Program-made: the position numbers and the translations under genes
Assembly (NCBI GenBank): GCA_017623595.1
Contig: JAGAOU010000121.1
Span: 1 to 53,042 of the forward strand
Direction of reading: 5' to 3'
Length of the DNA: 53,042 nucleotides
DNA from: Clostridia bacterium
GTDB lineage: Bacteria > Bacillota > Clostridia > Oscillospirales > UBA644
Shown here: positions 25,281 to 33,735 of the stretch, piece after piece
Layout: every line of letters begins with the position of its first letter
How positions within the stretch are numbered: the first letter of the stretch is position 1
The notes under the pieces: model-generated
Told to the model about the DNA's origin: nothing
The model's database searches: none
What the model saw: only the letters and a program-made list of their open reading frames with translations

Positions 25281-26033
25281 ATGTTTTTTCAGAATGATGA
25301 TATTTCTTTTAATCTGATCTTTGTCGGAGAAATGCGATGGCCTGCGGGACACCATGCGGTCAAGGCTCGGCCGTTGGACGCACTGACCTTTCGCCGAAAG
25401 GGGCGCGGGACGATTACGGTGGGGAATACGGTGTATGAAATAAAGGAGGACGATCTTTTATTTCTTCCTCGGAATCTGGCTTATGTTGCAGATTATGAGG
25501 AGACGGAGATTGTTTATTTTCATTTTGTTGCGGAGGAAGAATATTCTGCGCCAGAGGTTTTTACCCCTCGGAATCCCGCGGTATTTCGAGCGCTCTTGTC
25601 CGCCTGCGTTGCCGATTGGGATGTGACTGCTCCGGGATATCAACTGCGTTCCAAGGCGCATCTGATGGAGTTGCTTTCCGAGATTTTTCGCCAGGGAAGC
25701 GTGGCTGACGGAAGATTTCCCCCTGCCGCGCAGACGGCACTTCGGTTTTTACAAGAGGGATATCGGGACCCTCAGGTGAATATTTCAGCCGTATGTGCCG
25801 CCGCGGGAATCAGTGAGGGATATTTTCGTCGGATATTCCGTTGTCAGTTCGGGATTCCTCCTATTGAATATCTGACAAATCTCCGCCTTGATTACGCTCG
25901 TAAATTGCTTTCTGGGGGCACGGTTTCTGTGGAACAGACTGCCCTCGCTTCGGGCTTTTCCGATGTAAAATATTTTAGCCGAGTGGTCAAAAAGATCTAC
26001 GGATGTACTCCGTCTCAGTTGATTTTGCGGTAA
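25281..26033 (+). CDS. AraC-family transcriptional regulator with cupin sensor
   Basis: 250 residues. The N-terminal cupin-like sugar-binding domain (about 1-100) has LTFRRKGRGTITVG and LLFLPRNLAYVADY. The C-terminal double helix-turn-helix (about 150-250) has NISAVCAAAGISEGYFRRIF and the signature ASGFSDVKYFSRVVKKIYG. The frame is open from 25194, but a consensus promoter sits at 25236-25264, so I take the ATG at 25281 behind GGGGTGA. It is divergent from the GH20 gene, the usual arrangement for a local glycan-responsive activator. Confidence 0.9.
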   Translation: MFFQNDDISFNLIFVGEMRWPAGHHAVKARPLDALTFRRKGRGTITVGNTVYEIKEDDLLFLPRNLAYVADYEETEIVYFHFVAEEEYSAPEVFTPRNPAVFRALLSACVADWDVTAPGYQLRSKAHLMELLSEIFRQGSVADGRFPPAAQTALRFLQEGYRDPQVNISAVCAAAGISEGYFRRIFRCQFGIPPIEYLTNLRLDYARKLLSGGTVSVEQTALASGFSDVKYFSRVVKKIYGCTPSQLILR

Positions 26034-26058
26034 ATTTGCCGGAGTTTACAAAAGGGAC

Positions 26059-26087
26059 TTGATTTTTTTTTCATTTTGTATTATAAT
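26059..26087 (+). promoter_or_regulatory. Promoter of the dtxR-like/SPFH pair
   Basis: TTGATT (26059-26064), TATAAT (26082-26087), spacer 17. It is the one clear promoter in the window lacking the extended TG. Confidence 0.75.
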
Positions 26088-26117
26088 AGAAGAAAGAACT
26101 ATTTTCGAGGTGTAGTT

Positions 26118-26486
26118 ATGCGACTTCAGGAATCGGGCGAAATGTATTTGGAAACCATCCTGCAGCTTTCCCGGAAGCAGAGCCGGGTTCGTTCCATCGA
26201 CGTGGTGGAATCCATGGGGTTCAGTAAGCCCAGCGTCAGCCGGGCGGTGGGACTTCTGAAGCAGGGCGGGTATCTCAACGTGCTGGAGGACGGCTCCTTG
26301 GTTTTGACCGACGTTGGACGCGAAATTTCCGAAAAAACTCTGGAGCGTCATAAGGTTCTCACCGCGTTCCTGGTCTCCCTTGGGGTGAACGAGCAGACCG
26401 CCGCCACCGACGCCTGCAAAATGGAGCACGACGTCAGCGACGAGACCTTTGAAGCCATCAAGCGCCACGCCGAATCGATCAAATAA
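26118..26486 (+). CDS. DtxR/MntR-family metal-dependent regulator
   Basis: 122 residues. Winged helix at 1-65 (RSIDVVESMGFSKPSVSRAV), dimerisation/metal domain after it. Metal-site residues look like ESGEMYLE at the N-terminus, ERH near 77 and the triad in DACKMEHDVS. The cysteine there matches the iron-sensing DtxR/IdeR pattern, whereas B. subtilis MntR has glutamate, so iron rather than manganese may be sensed (inference). No C-terminal SH3-like domain. The ATG at 26118 follows TTCGAGGTG; the SPFH gene begins 18 bases after the stop, so they form an operon. Confidence 0.88.
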   Translation: MRLQESGEMYLETILQLSRKQSRVRSIDVVESMGFSKPSVSRAVGLLKQGGYLNVLEDGSLVLTDVGREISEKTLERHKVLTAFLVSLGVNEQTAATDACKMEHDVSDETFEAIKRHAESIK

Positions 26487-26504
26487 TTTTTAGGAGGGTC
26501 TGTT

Positions 26505-27455
26505 ATGGACGGATTTATCATTTTTCTCATCGTTGCCGCAGTTGCGGTGCTGGTATTCAGTTGTCTGCGGATCGTTCCCCAAGCCCACGAATACGTGATT
26601 GAATTCTTGGGGAAATACCGCGCCACCTGGTCTGCCGGGTTGCATTTAAAGATTCCTTTTTTGGAACGCATTTCCAAAAAAGTCACCCTGAAAGAACAGG
26701 TTCTGGATTCCCCGCCCCAACCGGTTATTACCAAGGATAACGTCACCATGCAGATTGATACGGTGGTTTTTTACCGTATTTTCGATGCAAAAATGTACAC
26801 CTACGGCGTCGTCAATCCGGTCAACGCCCTGTCCAATCTGACTGCTACCACCCTGCGTAACATTATCGGGGAGATGGATCTGGACAGCACCCTGACCTCT
26901 CGGGACACCATCAACGGGAAATTGACGGGGATTTTGGACGAAGCCACCGACCAATGGGGGATCAAGATCACCCGTGTGGAGTTGAAAAATATCATTCCCC
27001 CCGCCGCCATCCAGGCTGCCATGGAAAAGCAAATGAAGGCAGAGCGTGACCGCCGTGAAACCCTGCTCCAGGCAGAAGGACATAAGGAAGCGTCCATCAC
27101 CCGTGCGGAAGGGGATAAGCAGGCGATGATCCTTGCGGCAGAAGGGGAACGGGACGCCCGTATCGCCCGCGCCGAAGGGGAAGCCCAAGCCATTTATCTT
27201 GCGAAAAAAGCGGAAGCCGACGGACTTCGCGCCTTGATGGAGGCAGGGATTGACGCCACCGTTTTGGAATTGAAGAAATACGAGGCGTTGACCAACGTAG
27301 CCAACGGACGCGCCGCAAAGCTGATTATTCCCTCCGACGTGGTGGATACGGTAAAGAAAAACGTAATTTTCAGCGAAACCTCCGGATTGGGCGATCAAAC
27401 GGACGCCGCCGTTGACCCCGAACCGGAAGAAAAACAAGATCCTTGTTGTGATTGA
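26505..27455 (+). CDS. SPFH/Band 7 membrane protein (stomatin/QmcA-like)
   Basis: 316 residues. One N-terminal membrane helix (3-22, FIIFLIVAAVAVLVFSC), then the SPFH domain (RIVPQAHEYVIEFLGKYRAT; DGYVLDSP-like region VLDSPPQPVITKDN; DLDSTLTSRDTIN). A long helical region with five AEG repeats every 10-11 residues runs from about 190 to 245, the oligomerising coiled coil of the family. The last residues are DPCCD, an unusual cysteine pair. Such proteins form cage-like assemblies on membranes and help quality control of membrane proteins. No NfeD partner is next to it; the only operon partner is the DtxR-like regulator. Confidence 0.92.
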   Translation: MDGFIIFLIVAAVAVLVFSCLRIVPQAHEYVIEFLGKYRATWSAGLHLKIPFLERISKKVTLKEQVLDSPPQPVITKDNVTMQIDTVVFYRIFDAKMYTYGVVNPVNALSNLTATTLRNIIGEMDLDSTLTSRDTINGKLTGILDEATDQWGIKITRVELKNIIPPAAIQAAMEKQMKAERDRRETLLQAEGHKEASITRAEGDKQAMILAAEGERDARIARAEGEAQAIYLAKKAEADGLRALMEAGIDATVLELKKYEALTNVANGRAAKLIIPSDVVDTVKKNVIFSETSGLGDQTDAAVDPEPEEKQDPCCD

Positions 27456-27458
27456 TAA

Positions 27459-27496
27459 TAAGAAATGCGTTGTGCAAAGGCACAACGCATTTCTTA
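27459..27496. terminator. Bidirectional terminator hairpin between SPFH and permease genes
   Basis: A perfect 17-bp inverted repeat (27459-27475 with 27480-27496; arm TAAGAAATGCGTTGTGC) with a four-base loop, midway between convergent genes. AT-rich flanks serve in both directions. Confidence 0.85.
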
Positions 27497-27507
27497 TGTT
27501 TGTAATA

Positions 27508-28674
27508 TTACAAAAATTTTAACAGCAACATCAAGCCCAATAACAAAATCAAAAATCCAAAGTTAAACAAGGAAAATGTTTTGACGTAGTAGCCGGTTTT
27601 GCCCGGATTGTGTTTGACGTATTCCCGGAAGGTGATCAGGCTTGCCAAAGACGAAATCAGCGTTCCGACGCCCCCGATGTTGACGGAAACGAGCAGATCG
27701 GCGTAATTTTCCGTAAACTGCGAAAGCAGAATCGCCGACGGAACGTTACTGATGATCTGACAGGAAAGGGCACCGAAGATCAGCGTGCTTTTTTCAAGAA
27801 GGGTGGAAAAGAGATCCCGCACCATGTCGATCCGAGCCATATTGCCCGCAAAGATAAAGAAGAATACAAATGTAAGAAGCAGGGGGTAATCGACGGATTT
27901 TAAGGCGTTTCGGTCAACAAGAAACAGGACGGCGGGAATAACGATCAATCCGATTCCGTAGGGGATTCCACGAAAGACGATGGCGATGGAAAGGGCAAAA
28001 AGCAAAAGATAAAGTACCGTCTTTTTCGGGTCAAGGGAAACTTTTTCGTCTGCAAGTTTCAGAGGTTCCGCCTTGACAAAAATGATACAACATAGAGTGA
28101 TGAGAAGCACCGAGAACAAAAACGGCGGTGCCATGATGGTCATAAACTCGAGGGTGGGAATTTGGTATTTCGTATAGAGGTAAAGGTTTTGCGGATTCCC
28201 GAAAGGGGTCAACATTCCGCCCAGGTTTGCGGCGATGTTTTGCATAATAAAGGTGAACGCCATGTATTTTTCCTTGCCCGTGGTGGAAAGAACCAAATAT
28301 CCCAGGGGCAAAAAAGTGAGAAGCGCCATATCGTTGGCGATCAACATCGATCCGATAAAAGTAATATAAACGAGCGCCAAAATGCTTAACCGGGCGTTCT
28401 TGAACAGTTGCACAATTTTGCGGGCAAGAATATAAAAAAAGCGGATGTTTTTCAGGGCGCATACCACCGCAAGCACGCAAAACAGACAGGTCAGGGTTTT
28501 GAAATCGAAATATCCTAGATAAGTCCTGTCGATGGGTACAATGATCGAGGTGATCAGCGCGGCAAAAAAGGCAATACATATCACGGCGTTTTTCTTGGTG
28601 AAGGACGCAAGAACCTGGAGTGCGTCGTGGATGTGGTGCGTCACGTGGTGGGAATGGCGGTGCGTTATCTGCAT
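27508..28674 (-). CDS. SLC13/ArsB-type anion permease with histidine-rich N-terminus
   Basis: 388 residues, about ten membrane helices. Family signature: IANDMALLTFLPLGYLVLS and NLGGMLTPFGNPQNLYLYT, repeated in the second half as SNVPSAILLSQFTENY and NIGGVGTLISSLASL. These are the two ion-transporter repeats of the citrate/arsenite/sodium-proton superfamily. The cytoplasmic N-terminus reads HRHSHHVTHHIHDA, with eight histidines in 14 residues, a possible metal-binding tail. The cargo is unknown; dicarboxylate, tungstate-like anion and metal transport cannot be separated. The start follows AAAGGAATACGACCT. Confidence 0.85.
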   Translation of the reverse strand: MQITHRHSHHVTHHIHDALQVLASFTKKNAVICIAFFAALITSIIVPIDRTYLGYFDFKTLTCLFCVLAVVCALKNIRFFYILARKIVQLFKNARLSILALVYITFIGSMLIANDMALLTFLPLGYLVLSTTGKEKYMAFTFIMQNIAANLGGMLTPFGNPQNLYLYTKYQIPTLEFMTIMAPPFLFSVLLITLCCIIFVKAEPLKLADEKVSLDPKKTVLYLLLFALSIAIVFRGIPYGIGLIVIPAVLFLVDRNALKSVDYPLLLTFVFFFIFAGNMARIDMVRDLFSTLLEKSTLIFGALSCQIISNVPSAILLSQFTENYADLLVSVNIGGVGTLISSLASLITFREYVKHNPGKTGYYVKTFSLFNFGFLILLLGLMLLLKFL

Positions 28675-28718
28675 AGGTCGTATTCCTTTATGATATTTAT
28701 AAAATAATCAACCATGGC

Positions 28719-28747
28719 ATTATAACACATCACAATGGTTTTGTCAA
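28719..28747 (-). promoter_or_regulatory. Promoter of the histidine-tailed permease
   Basis: Consensus TTGACA (28742-28747 on the minus strand) and TATAAT (28719-28724), spacer 17, extended -10 TG. Leader about 40 bases. Confidence 0.85.
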
Positions 28748-28750
28748 TAT

Positions 28751-29005
28751 TTATTTTAATAAAAGAGAAAGAAGGATGGCGTTAAACAAAAAGCAAAGGG
28801 GGATTCCGATCAAAAAAGAGAGCCGTTTCGTTTTGTGCCGAAAGATTTGCATCCCTAATAAGGCACCGACACTTCCCCCCAGCAAGGACAGGGCAAAGAG
28901 GATTTTTTCCGCAATCCGATATTTTTTTTGTTTTGCCCGTTGTTTGTCTATTCCAAACAATGCAAAGGTCAACAGGTTCATCCCGAGAAACCAACCCCAT
29001 ATCAT
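28751..29005 (-). CDS. DUF1294 small membrane protein (84 aa)
   Basis: A member of the DUF1294 family: NLLTFALFGIDKQRAKQKKY, LLGGSVGALLGMQIFRHKTK and a final hydrophobic helix. Two or three membrane helices, function unknown. An ATG at 29038 opens the frame earlier but lies between the -35 and -10 boxes of this gene's promoter, so I start at 29005, behind AAGGATGGG. It is tandem with the permease on the same strand but that gene has its own promoter. Confidence 0.85.
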   Translation of the reverse strand: MIWGWFLGMNLLTFALFGIDKQRAKQKKYRIAEKILFALSLLGGSVGALLGMQIFRHKTKRLSFLIGIPLCFLFNAILLSLLLK

Positions 29006-29028
29006 TTCTATCCCATCCTTCCAAGGAT

Positions 29029-29057
29029 AGGATACCATGTTTTTTTCTTCCTGTCAA
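29029..29057 (-). promoter_or_regulatory. Promoter of the DUF1294 gene
   Basis: Minus-strand TTGACA (29052-29057) and TATCCT (29029-29034), spacer 17, extended TG. Confidence 0.7.
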
Positions 29058-29132
29058 GGGGGATCCCGGAAGGATTGCCAAAATAAACCGTTTTGGTTTA
29101 CAAAAGGTTCACAGATTGGAAATATTTTTCCC

Positions 29133-29161
29133 TTGAAGGGGAGGGGGATCTATGGTAAAAT
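29133..29161 (+). promoter_or_regulatory. Promoter of the SH3/C39 gene
   Basis: TTGAAG (29133-29138) and TAAAAT (29156-29161), spacer 17, extended TG. Confidence 0.65.
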
Positions 29162-29183
29162 GTTTGAGAAAGGAGAGACCAAT

Positions 29184-30146
29184 ATGAGAAAACTATTGAT
29201 TTCCTGTCTGTTTGCTCTGGCTCTGGTCTTCATTTCTCCCGGATTGATTCAGCGGGCGCAGGCGTCACAAACCGCAAAAGCGGGAATCGTCACCACCGCC
29301 CAAACCCGATTGAACGTCCGTTCTTCCCCTTCGTTATCGGGAACGATCCTGACCGGATTGGATAAGGGTACGACCGTTGCCCTCGTTTCCAAATCCGGCG
29401 ATTGGTGGAAGGTGGAATACGCCTCCGGGCGTTACGGTTATTGTAACGACGATTACATCCAAACCTTGTCCACCAAAACCGCCACCGTTTCGGCGGACGG
29501 ATATCGGTTGAATATCCGCACCGGACCTTCTACCTCCTATCGGATCGCGTCGAAATTTTCCGACGGCGCGTCGGTAACGGTTCTGTCCTCTTCCGGCGGA
29601 TGGGCGAAGGTTCTGTACGGCGGAACGAAGATCGGCTACGTTTCGGAGGAATTTCTGATCTATCCTTCTTCCGGATATGCCGCGGTTAAATTGTCCGTTC
29701 CCCGCTATTCCCAAACCGATTCCCGCTGGGCAAATATCCGTTTGGGGAGCAGTTGGTACACCATCGGGACTGCCGGATGCACCACGACCGCCATGGCGAT
29801 GGTGGAAACCACCGTTCGGGGATATACCGTAACTCCCGCAACGCTGGTAAAGGAATTGAGTTATTCTTCCTCCGGCAATTTGTATTGGCCGTCCTATTAT
29901 TCGGCATATACGAAAAGCGACTATCTTTCGGTGGTTTATCGGGAGCTGCAAGCGGGCAGACCGGTGATGATCGGCGGCTTTACGCCTTCCGGCGCCCAGC
30001 ATTGGGCGGTAATTACCGGGTTCAACGGAGGTTCTCTGACCGCCGGGAATTTTACCATTCACGATCCCGGCTCCACCTCCCGCACCACCCTTGCGGATTT
30101 CCAATCGAAATACAGCGTATTTTATAAGCTTATGATCCGAGGTTGA
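29184..30146 (+). CDS. Secreted SH3b-domain protein with C39-like cysteine peptidase domain
   Basis: 320 residues. A signal peptide (1-28) with basic start MRKLL, hydrophobic core and AQASQ cleavage region. Two bacterial SH3 domains follow: LNVRSSPSLSGTILTGL at about 43-59 and LNIRTGPSTSYRIAS at 109-123. The C-terminal C39_2 peptidase has Cys199 (GTAGCTTTAM), His273 (GAQHWAVITGF) and Asp294 (IHDPG). It is probably exported, binds peptidoglycan through SH3 domains and cleaves peptides at the cell wall. The ATG at 29184 follows AAAGGAGAGACC. Monocistronic, with its own promoter and terminator. Confidence 0.9.
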   Translation: MRKLLISCLFALALVFISPGLIQRAQASQTAKAGIVTTAQTRLNVRSSPSLSGTILTGLDKGTTVALVSKSGDWWKVEYASGRYGYCNDDYIQTLSTKTATVSADGYRLNIRTGPSTSYRIASKFSDGASVTVLSSSGGWAKVLYGGTKIGYVSEEFLIYPSSGYAAVKLSVPRYSQTDSRWANIRLGSSWYTIGTAGCTTTAMAMVETTVRGYTVTPATLVKELSYSSSGNLYWPSYYSAYTKSDYLSVVYRELQAGRPVMIGGFTPSGAQHWAVITGFNGGSLTAGNFTIHDPGSTSRTTLADFQSKYSVFYKLMIRG

Positions 30147-30175
30147 TAGACCAAATAACAAAAAGAGCAAACAGG

Positions 30176-30210
30176 AAAAGAAGAGATCCGCCCGACGGGT
30201 CTCTTCTTTT
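30176..30210 (+). terminator. Terminator after the SH3/C39 gene
   Basis: 15-bp stem (30176-30190 with 30196-30210, one G-T pair), arms AAAAGAAGAG and CTCTTCTTTT. Nearly the same arms are used at 30943-30975. Confidence 0.85.
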
Positions 30211-30229
30211 AAAATTGTTTTAAACTCTC

Positions 30230-30258
30230 TTGACAGAGCCATAATTTTATGATATAAT
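30230..30258 (+). promoter_or_regulatory. Promoter of the PRTase-like gene
   Basis: Consensus TTGACA (30230-30235) and TATAAT (30253-30258), spacer 17, extended TG. Confidence 0.9.
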
Positions 30259-30280
30259 GAAAAAAAAGGGGTAAACGCAA

Positions 30281-30922
30281 ATGCCAACTCAAAATTCCTT
30301 CAAAATTCGTACCAAAAACCGCAATCTTTTCCTTCGGGTCTCCAAGGGACATTTTGCAACGAATCACAGTCATATCAACTACTACATTGACGTTACCACC
30401 CAAAAAACCCGTCTGTCCGAGTCGCAAGCCGTGGCAAAGGAGATCGTCTCCTTCTACAACCACAGCACCATCGTGGATACTATCCTATGCCTGGACGGAA
30501 CGGAGGTCATCGGCGCTTGTCTTGCCAACGAATTGACCAAGGAAGATTTTACCAACCTTAACGCCCATCAGACCATCTACGTGGTTTCTCCCGAATTTAC
30601 CACCGGAAGCCAGCTGTTGTTCCGGGAAAACATCGCTCCCATGATTAAGGGCAAAAACGTGCTGATCTTCTGCGCGTCGGTCACCACCGGGTATTCCGCA
30701 AGAGCCGCCATCGAAGCGGTGAAGTATTACGGCGGCAGAGTGGCAGGGGTTTCCGCCATTTTCGCTACCCTGTCCGAGTGTGACGGTTACGCCGTCCGTT
30801 CGGTCTTTGACGGCGACGATCTGGAGGGATACGAAAGCTACCCCACCCACGATTGTCCCATCTGCAAGGCAGGTCAGAAGATCGACGCCTTGGTAAACAG
30901 CTACGGATATTCCAAGCTGTAA
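30281..30922 (+). CDS. Phosphoribosyltransferase-like protein (orotate PRTase fold)
   Basis: 213 residues. The core resembles type I phosphoribosyltransferases: a strand-loop VLIFCASVTTGYSARAAIEA stands in place of the PRPP-binding loop (normally hydrophobics, two acidic residues, then TTG). The acidic pair is missing (FCASVTTG), so PRPP binding may be altered or lost. A CPIC pair follows in THDCPICKAGQKID. The hydrophilic N-terminus (residues 1-40) is unusual. Similar proteins exist in Clostridia but I know no proven function; regulatory use, as in PurR or PyrR, is possible. Own promoter and terminator. Confidence 0.72.
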   Translation: MPTQNSFKIRTKNRNLFLRVSKGHFATNHSHINYYIDVTTQKTRLSESQAVAKEIVSFYNHSTIVDTILCLDGTEVIGACLANELTKEDFTNLNAHQTIYVVSPEFTTGSQLLFRENIAPMIKGKNVLIFCASVTTGYSARAAIEAVKYYGGRVAGVSAIFATLSECDGYAVRSVFDGDDLEGYESYPTHDCPICKAGQKIDALVNSYGYSKL

Positions 30923-30942
30923 TTCATATGGATAAACCCCTC

Positions 30943-30977
30943 AAAAGAAGAGCTTCGCCGAGAGGCTCTTCTTTTTT
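30943..30977 (+). terminator. Terminator after the PRTase-like gene
   Basis: 11-bp stem AAAAGAAGAGC (30943-30953) with GCTCTTCTTTT (30965-30975) and a T run. Confidence 0.88.
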
Positions 30978-31001
30978 GCGGGAACGGAAAGGAACTTTGC
31001 T

Positions 31002-32381
31002 TTGACGGAAAAATTGCGTCTTCGGGATTGCCTGGGAGACAGAGAATTGTACGGAAAAATGATAAAAATCGCCGTCCCCATCTCGTTGCAGTCCATGATT
31101 ACCGTGGGCATCAACCTGATGGACACGGTCATGCTCAGCTCCATGGGGGACGCCCAGCTGTCCGCCTCTTCGTTGGCGGGGCAGTTTATCAACTTGTTTA
31201 TGATTTTCTGCATGGGCATCGGCATGGGAGCGTCGGTGCTGACCTCCCGATTTTGGGGGATGGGGGAGATGTCCTCCCTCAAAAAGTCCATTACCATCAT
31301 GCTCCGCTTTGCCTTGGCGTTCAGCCTCGTTTTTACCGTCTCAACGATCCTTGCCCCCGGTTGGATCATGCGGATCTATACCGACGAGCCTGAGATCATT
31401 TCCTTCGGAATTCGGTATCTGAAATGGATGATCCCCACCTATTTCTGCACCGGACTTTCCCTGGTTTGTACCATCGTTCTGCGGAGTGTGGGATTGGTCA
31501 GAATTCCCTTGATCTGCTCGATTATCGCGTTTTTCGTCAACGTCTTTTTTAATTGGGTTTTTATTTTCGGAAAATTGGGCGCGCCTCGGATGGAGATCGA
31601 GGGGGCGGCGTTGGGTACGCTGATCGCTCGGGTGTTTGAGCTGTGCTTTATCTGCGGTTATTTCTTTTTCATCGACAAGCGGGTGCGGTATCGGATCAAA
31701 AATATATTTATGAAATGCCGGGATATGCTGGGGGAATACGTTCGGGTCAGCATCCCCGTGCTGATTTCCGACGGACTGTTAGCCCTGGGGAACAACGCGG
31801 TCGCCATGGTCATGGGGCATATCGGCGAAGCCTTCGTTGCCGCCAATTCCGTGACGATGGTGGTGCAGCAGTTGAGCTCGGTCTTGACCCAGGGAGTTTC
31901 CAACGCCAGCGGAATCATTACCGGGCATACCATGGGCGAGGGGAATTACAAAAAGGCGTACCGTCAGGGCTTTACCTTTTTGATGGTCGGTACGGTGTTG
32001 GGGCTTCTTGCGGGGCTTTTGATTTTGCTGGTCAAAAATCCCATCATCAATTTCTACGACGTTTCGGACGAAGCAAAGTTGATTGCCCACGAAATGATGT
32101 ACGCCATTTCTCTGATTATGGTCTTCCAAACGGTGGGCAATATGCTGACCAAGGGGGTTCTGCGCGCCGGGGGCGACACCAAATTTCTGATGATGGGCGA
32201 TATCCTCTTCTTGTGGGTGGCGTCCATTCCCCTGGGGGCGCTGGCAGGGTTGGTGTTCCATCTGCCCTCCTTTTGGATCTACACGCTGTTGAAGATCGAT
32301 CAGATCATCAAATGTATTTGGTGTATTTTCCGACTGAAAAGCGGAAAATGGATGAAGAAAATCAAATCGGCGGAAGAATAA
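31002..32381 (+). CDS. MATE-family multidrug/sodium antiporter
   Basis: 459 residues, twelve membrane helices in two six-helix halves. Typical features are IAVPISLQSMITVGINLMDT in helix 1, SLAGQFINLFMIFCMGIGMG, the loop ASVLTSRFWGMGE, and the second-half repeat VSIPVLISDGLLALGNNAVA. It exports drugs or toxic compounds in exchange for Na+ or H+. I use the TTG at 31002, ten bases after GGAAAGGAAC, because it keeps the cytoplasmic N-terminal helix (LRDCLGDRELYGKM); an ATG at 31062 would be internal. Only a terminator, no clear promoter, lies between it and the PRTase-like gene. Confidence 0.92.
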   Translation: MTEKLRLRDCLGDRELYGKMIKIAVPISLQSMITVGINLMDTVMLSSMGDAQLSASSLAGQFINLFMIFCMGIGMGASVLTSRFWGMGEMSSLKKSITIMLRFALAFSLVFTVSTILAPGWIMRIYTDEPEIISFGIRYLKWMIPTYFCTGLSLVCTIVLRSVGLVRIPLICSIIAFFVNVFFNWVFIFGKLGAPRMEIEGAALGTLIARVFELCFICGYFFFIDKRVRYRIKNIFMKCRDMLGEYVRVSIPVLISDGLLALGNNAVAMVMGHIGEAFVAANSVTMVVQQLSSVLTQGVSNASGIITGHTMGEGNYKKAYRQGFTFLMVGTVLGLLAGLLILLVKNPIINFYDVSDEAKLIAHEMMYAISLIMVFQTVGNMLTKGVLRAGGDTKFLMMGDILFLWVASIPLGALAGLVFHLPSFWIYTLLKIDQIIKCIWCIFRLKSGKWMKKIKSAEE

Positions 32382-32385
32382 AAAA

Positions 32386-32423
32386 GAGGTGCTTGATTTT
32401 AAGTCAAGCACCTCGATTTTCGT
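32386..32423. terminator. Bidirectional terminator between MATE and permease genes
   Basis: Perfect 11-bp stem GAGGTGCTTGA (32386-32396) with its complement at 32404-32414 between convergent genes; T-rich on both sides. Confidence 0.85.
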
Positions 32424-32428
32424 TTTTT

Positions 32429-33703
32429 TTATTTCGGCCCGAACAGAAGCCAGATGTAAATATACGCCGGGACGATCGCCGCCAGGGTGAAAGGAATTCC
32501 GATGCGGAAGAAATCGCCGTTTTTGACGTCGTAGCCTTCTTTCCGTAAAATACCGATGCCGGTGATGTTTGCCGACGCCCCGATGGGGGTGCAGTTCCCG
32601 CCCAGGGTTGCCCCGGACAAAAGCCCGAAGTAAAGCACCGTCGGGTCAATGTTCAGCCCTGCCGCCAAAGCGGTTACCACGGGAAGCATGGTTGCCACGT
32701 AGGGAATATTATCGATAAACGCGGAGATAACCACCGACGCCCAAACGATAACCGTGTAGAGCAAAAAGACGTCTCCGCCCCCTAATTTCGCCAGCAGATC
32801 TGCCGCCGCCTGAATGACGCCCATGTGGGAGATCCCGCCGATCATCAAAAACAATCCCAGCAACAAACCGATGGTTTCAAAGTCGATTGCCTTCAAGGGC
32901 TCGGTAAAGGCTTTAAAGCTCTTATTTTTGATCCAACTGTAAACCAAGCCGATCAGCATCATCCCAACGCAGATCAAGCCGTTGGTGACGGCAGGCTTGT
33001 TGGGGATGAAGGATGCCACGATCAACAGAAGAACCACGCCGCACAAAAGATACGTGGGGACGAGATCCGTAACCTTCGTCCGTTGTCCGGTTTTGGGAAT
33101 GAGGGATTTTTCCTTGCGGAACAGCCATGCCAAAATCAACGCGGAAAGAACGGCGCCCAATTCCACGGCAAAGAAGATCCCCGGCTTTCCCTGATATACG
33201 AAAAAGTCCATAAAACTCATATCCGCATAAGAGCCGAGCATGATGGCGGTGGTGTCGCCCACCAGGGTTGCCGCCCCCTGCAGGTTGGAGGAAACGGCGA
33301 TGCCGATAATGACGGGGATCGGGTTCGTCTTCAGCTTTTTGCAAACCTCCAGCGCCACCGGGGCGATCATCAGAACCGTTGCCACGTTATCCACGAAGGC
33401 GGAAATGACCCCTGCAAACAGGGCAAGGCAGACCGCCGCCATTTGGATGTTCGGCACCTTTTCCATAATCAGATCTGCCAAAAGCTCCGGCATTTTACTG
33501 TCGATGAAAAGCTGTACCAGCCCCATCGTGCCTGCGATCATCAACAGTACGTTAAAGTCGATGGCGCCGAACACGTCCCCCAAGGGAAGCATCCCCGACA
33601 GGATGAAAACCAACGCCGAGGTCAGGGCGATGTAGGGGCGGTATTTGCTGAAGACCAACATTAAAACGTAGGTCACCGCAAATAAAATAATTGCGTAGAT
33701 CAT
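32429..33703 (-). CDS. SLC13/ArsB/NhaD-type ion permease
   Basis: 424 residues, eleven or so membrane helices in two repeats. Signatures are GVISAFVDNVATVLMIAP, LQGAATLVGDTTAIMLGSYA in the first half, and ISAFIDNIPYVATMLPVVTA and LGGNCTPIGASANITGIG in the second. This matches the ArsB/NhaD branch (arsenite or Na+/H+), but cargo cannot be decided and no arsenic genes are near. It is only distantly related to the permease at 27508. Start codon at 33703 follows AAAAGAGGAGTTCTTTC. Confidence 0.88.
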   Translation of the reverse strand: MIYAIILFAVTYVLMLVFSKYRPYIALTSALVFILSGMLPLGDVFGAIDFNVLLMIAGTMGLVQLFIDSKMPELLADLIMEKVPNIQMAAVCLALFAGVISAFVDNVATVLMIAPVALEVCKKLKTNPIPVIIGIAVSSNLQGAATLVGDTTAIMLGSYADMSFMDFFVYQGKPGIFFAVELGAVLSALILAWLFRKEKSLIPKTGQRTKVTDLVPTYLLCGVVLLLIVASFIPNKPAVTNGLICVGMMLIGLVYSWIKNKSFKAFTEPLKAIDFETIGLLLGLFLMIGGISHMGVIQAAADLLAKLGGGDVFLLYTVIVWASVVISAFIDNIPYVATMLPVVTALAAGLNIDPTVLYFGLLSGATLGGNCTPIGASANITGIGILRKEGYDVKNGDFFRIGIPFTLAAIVPAYIYIWLLFGPK

Positions 33704-33735
33704 GATGAAAGAACTCCTCTTTTTTCTATGACGCT

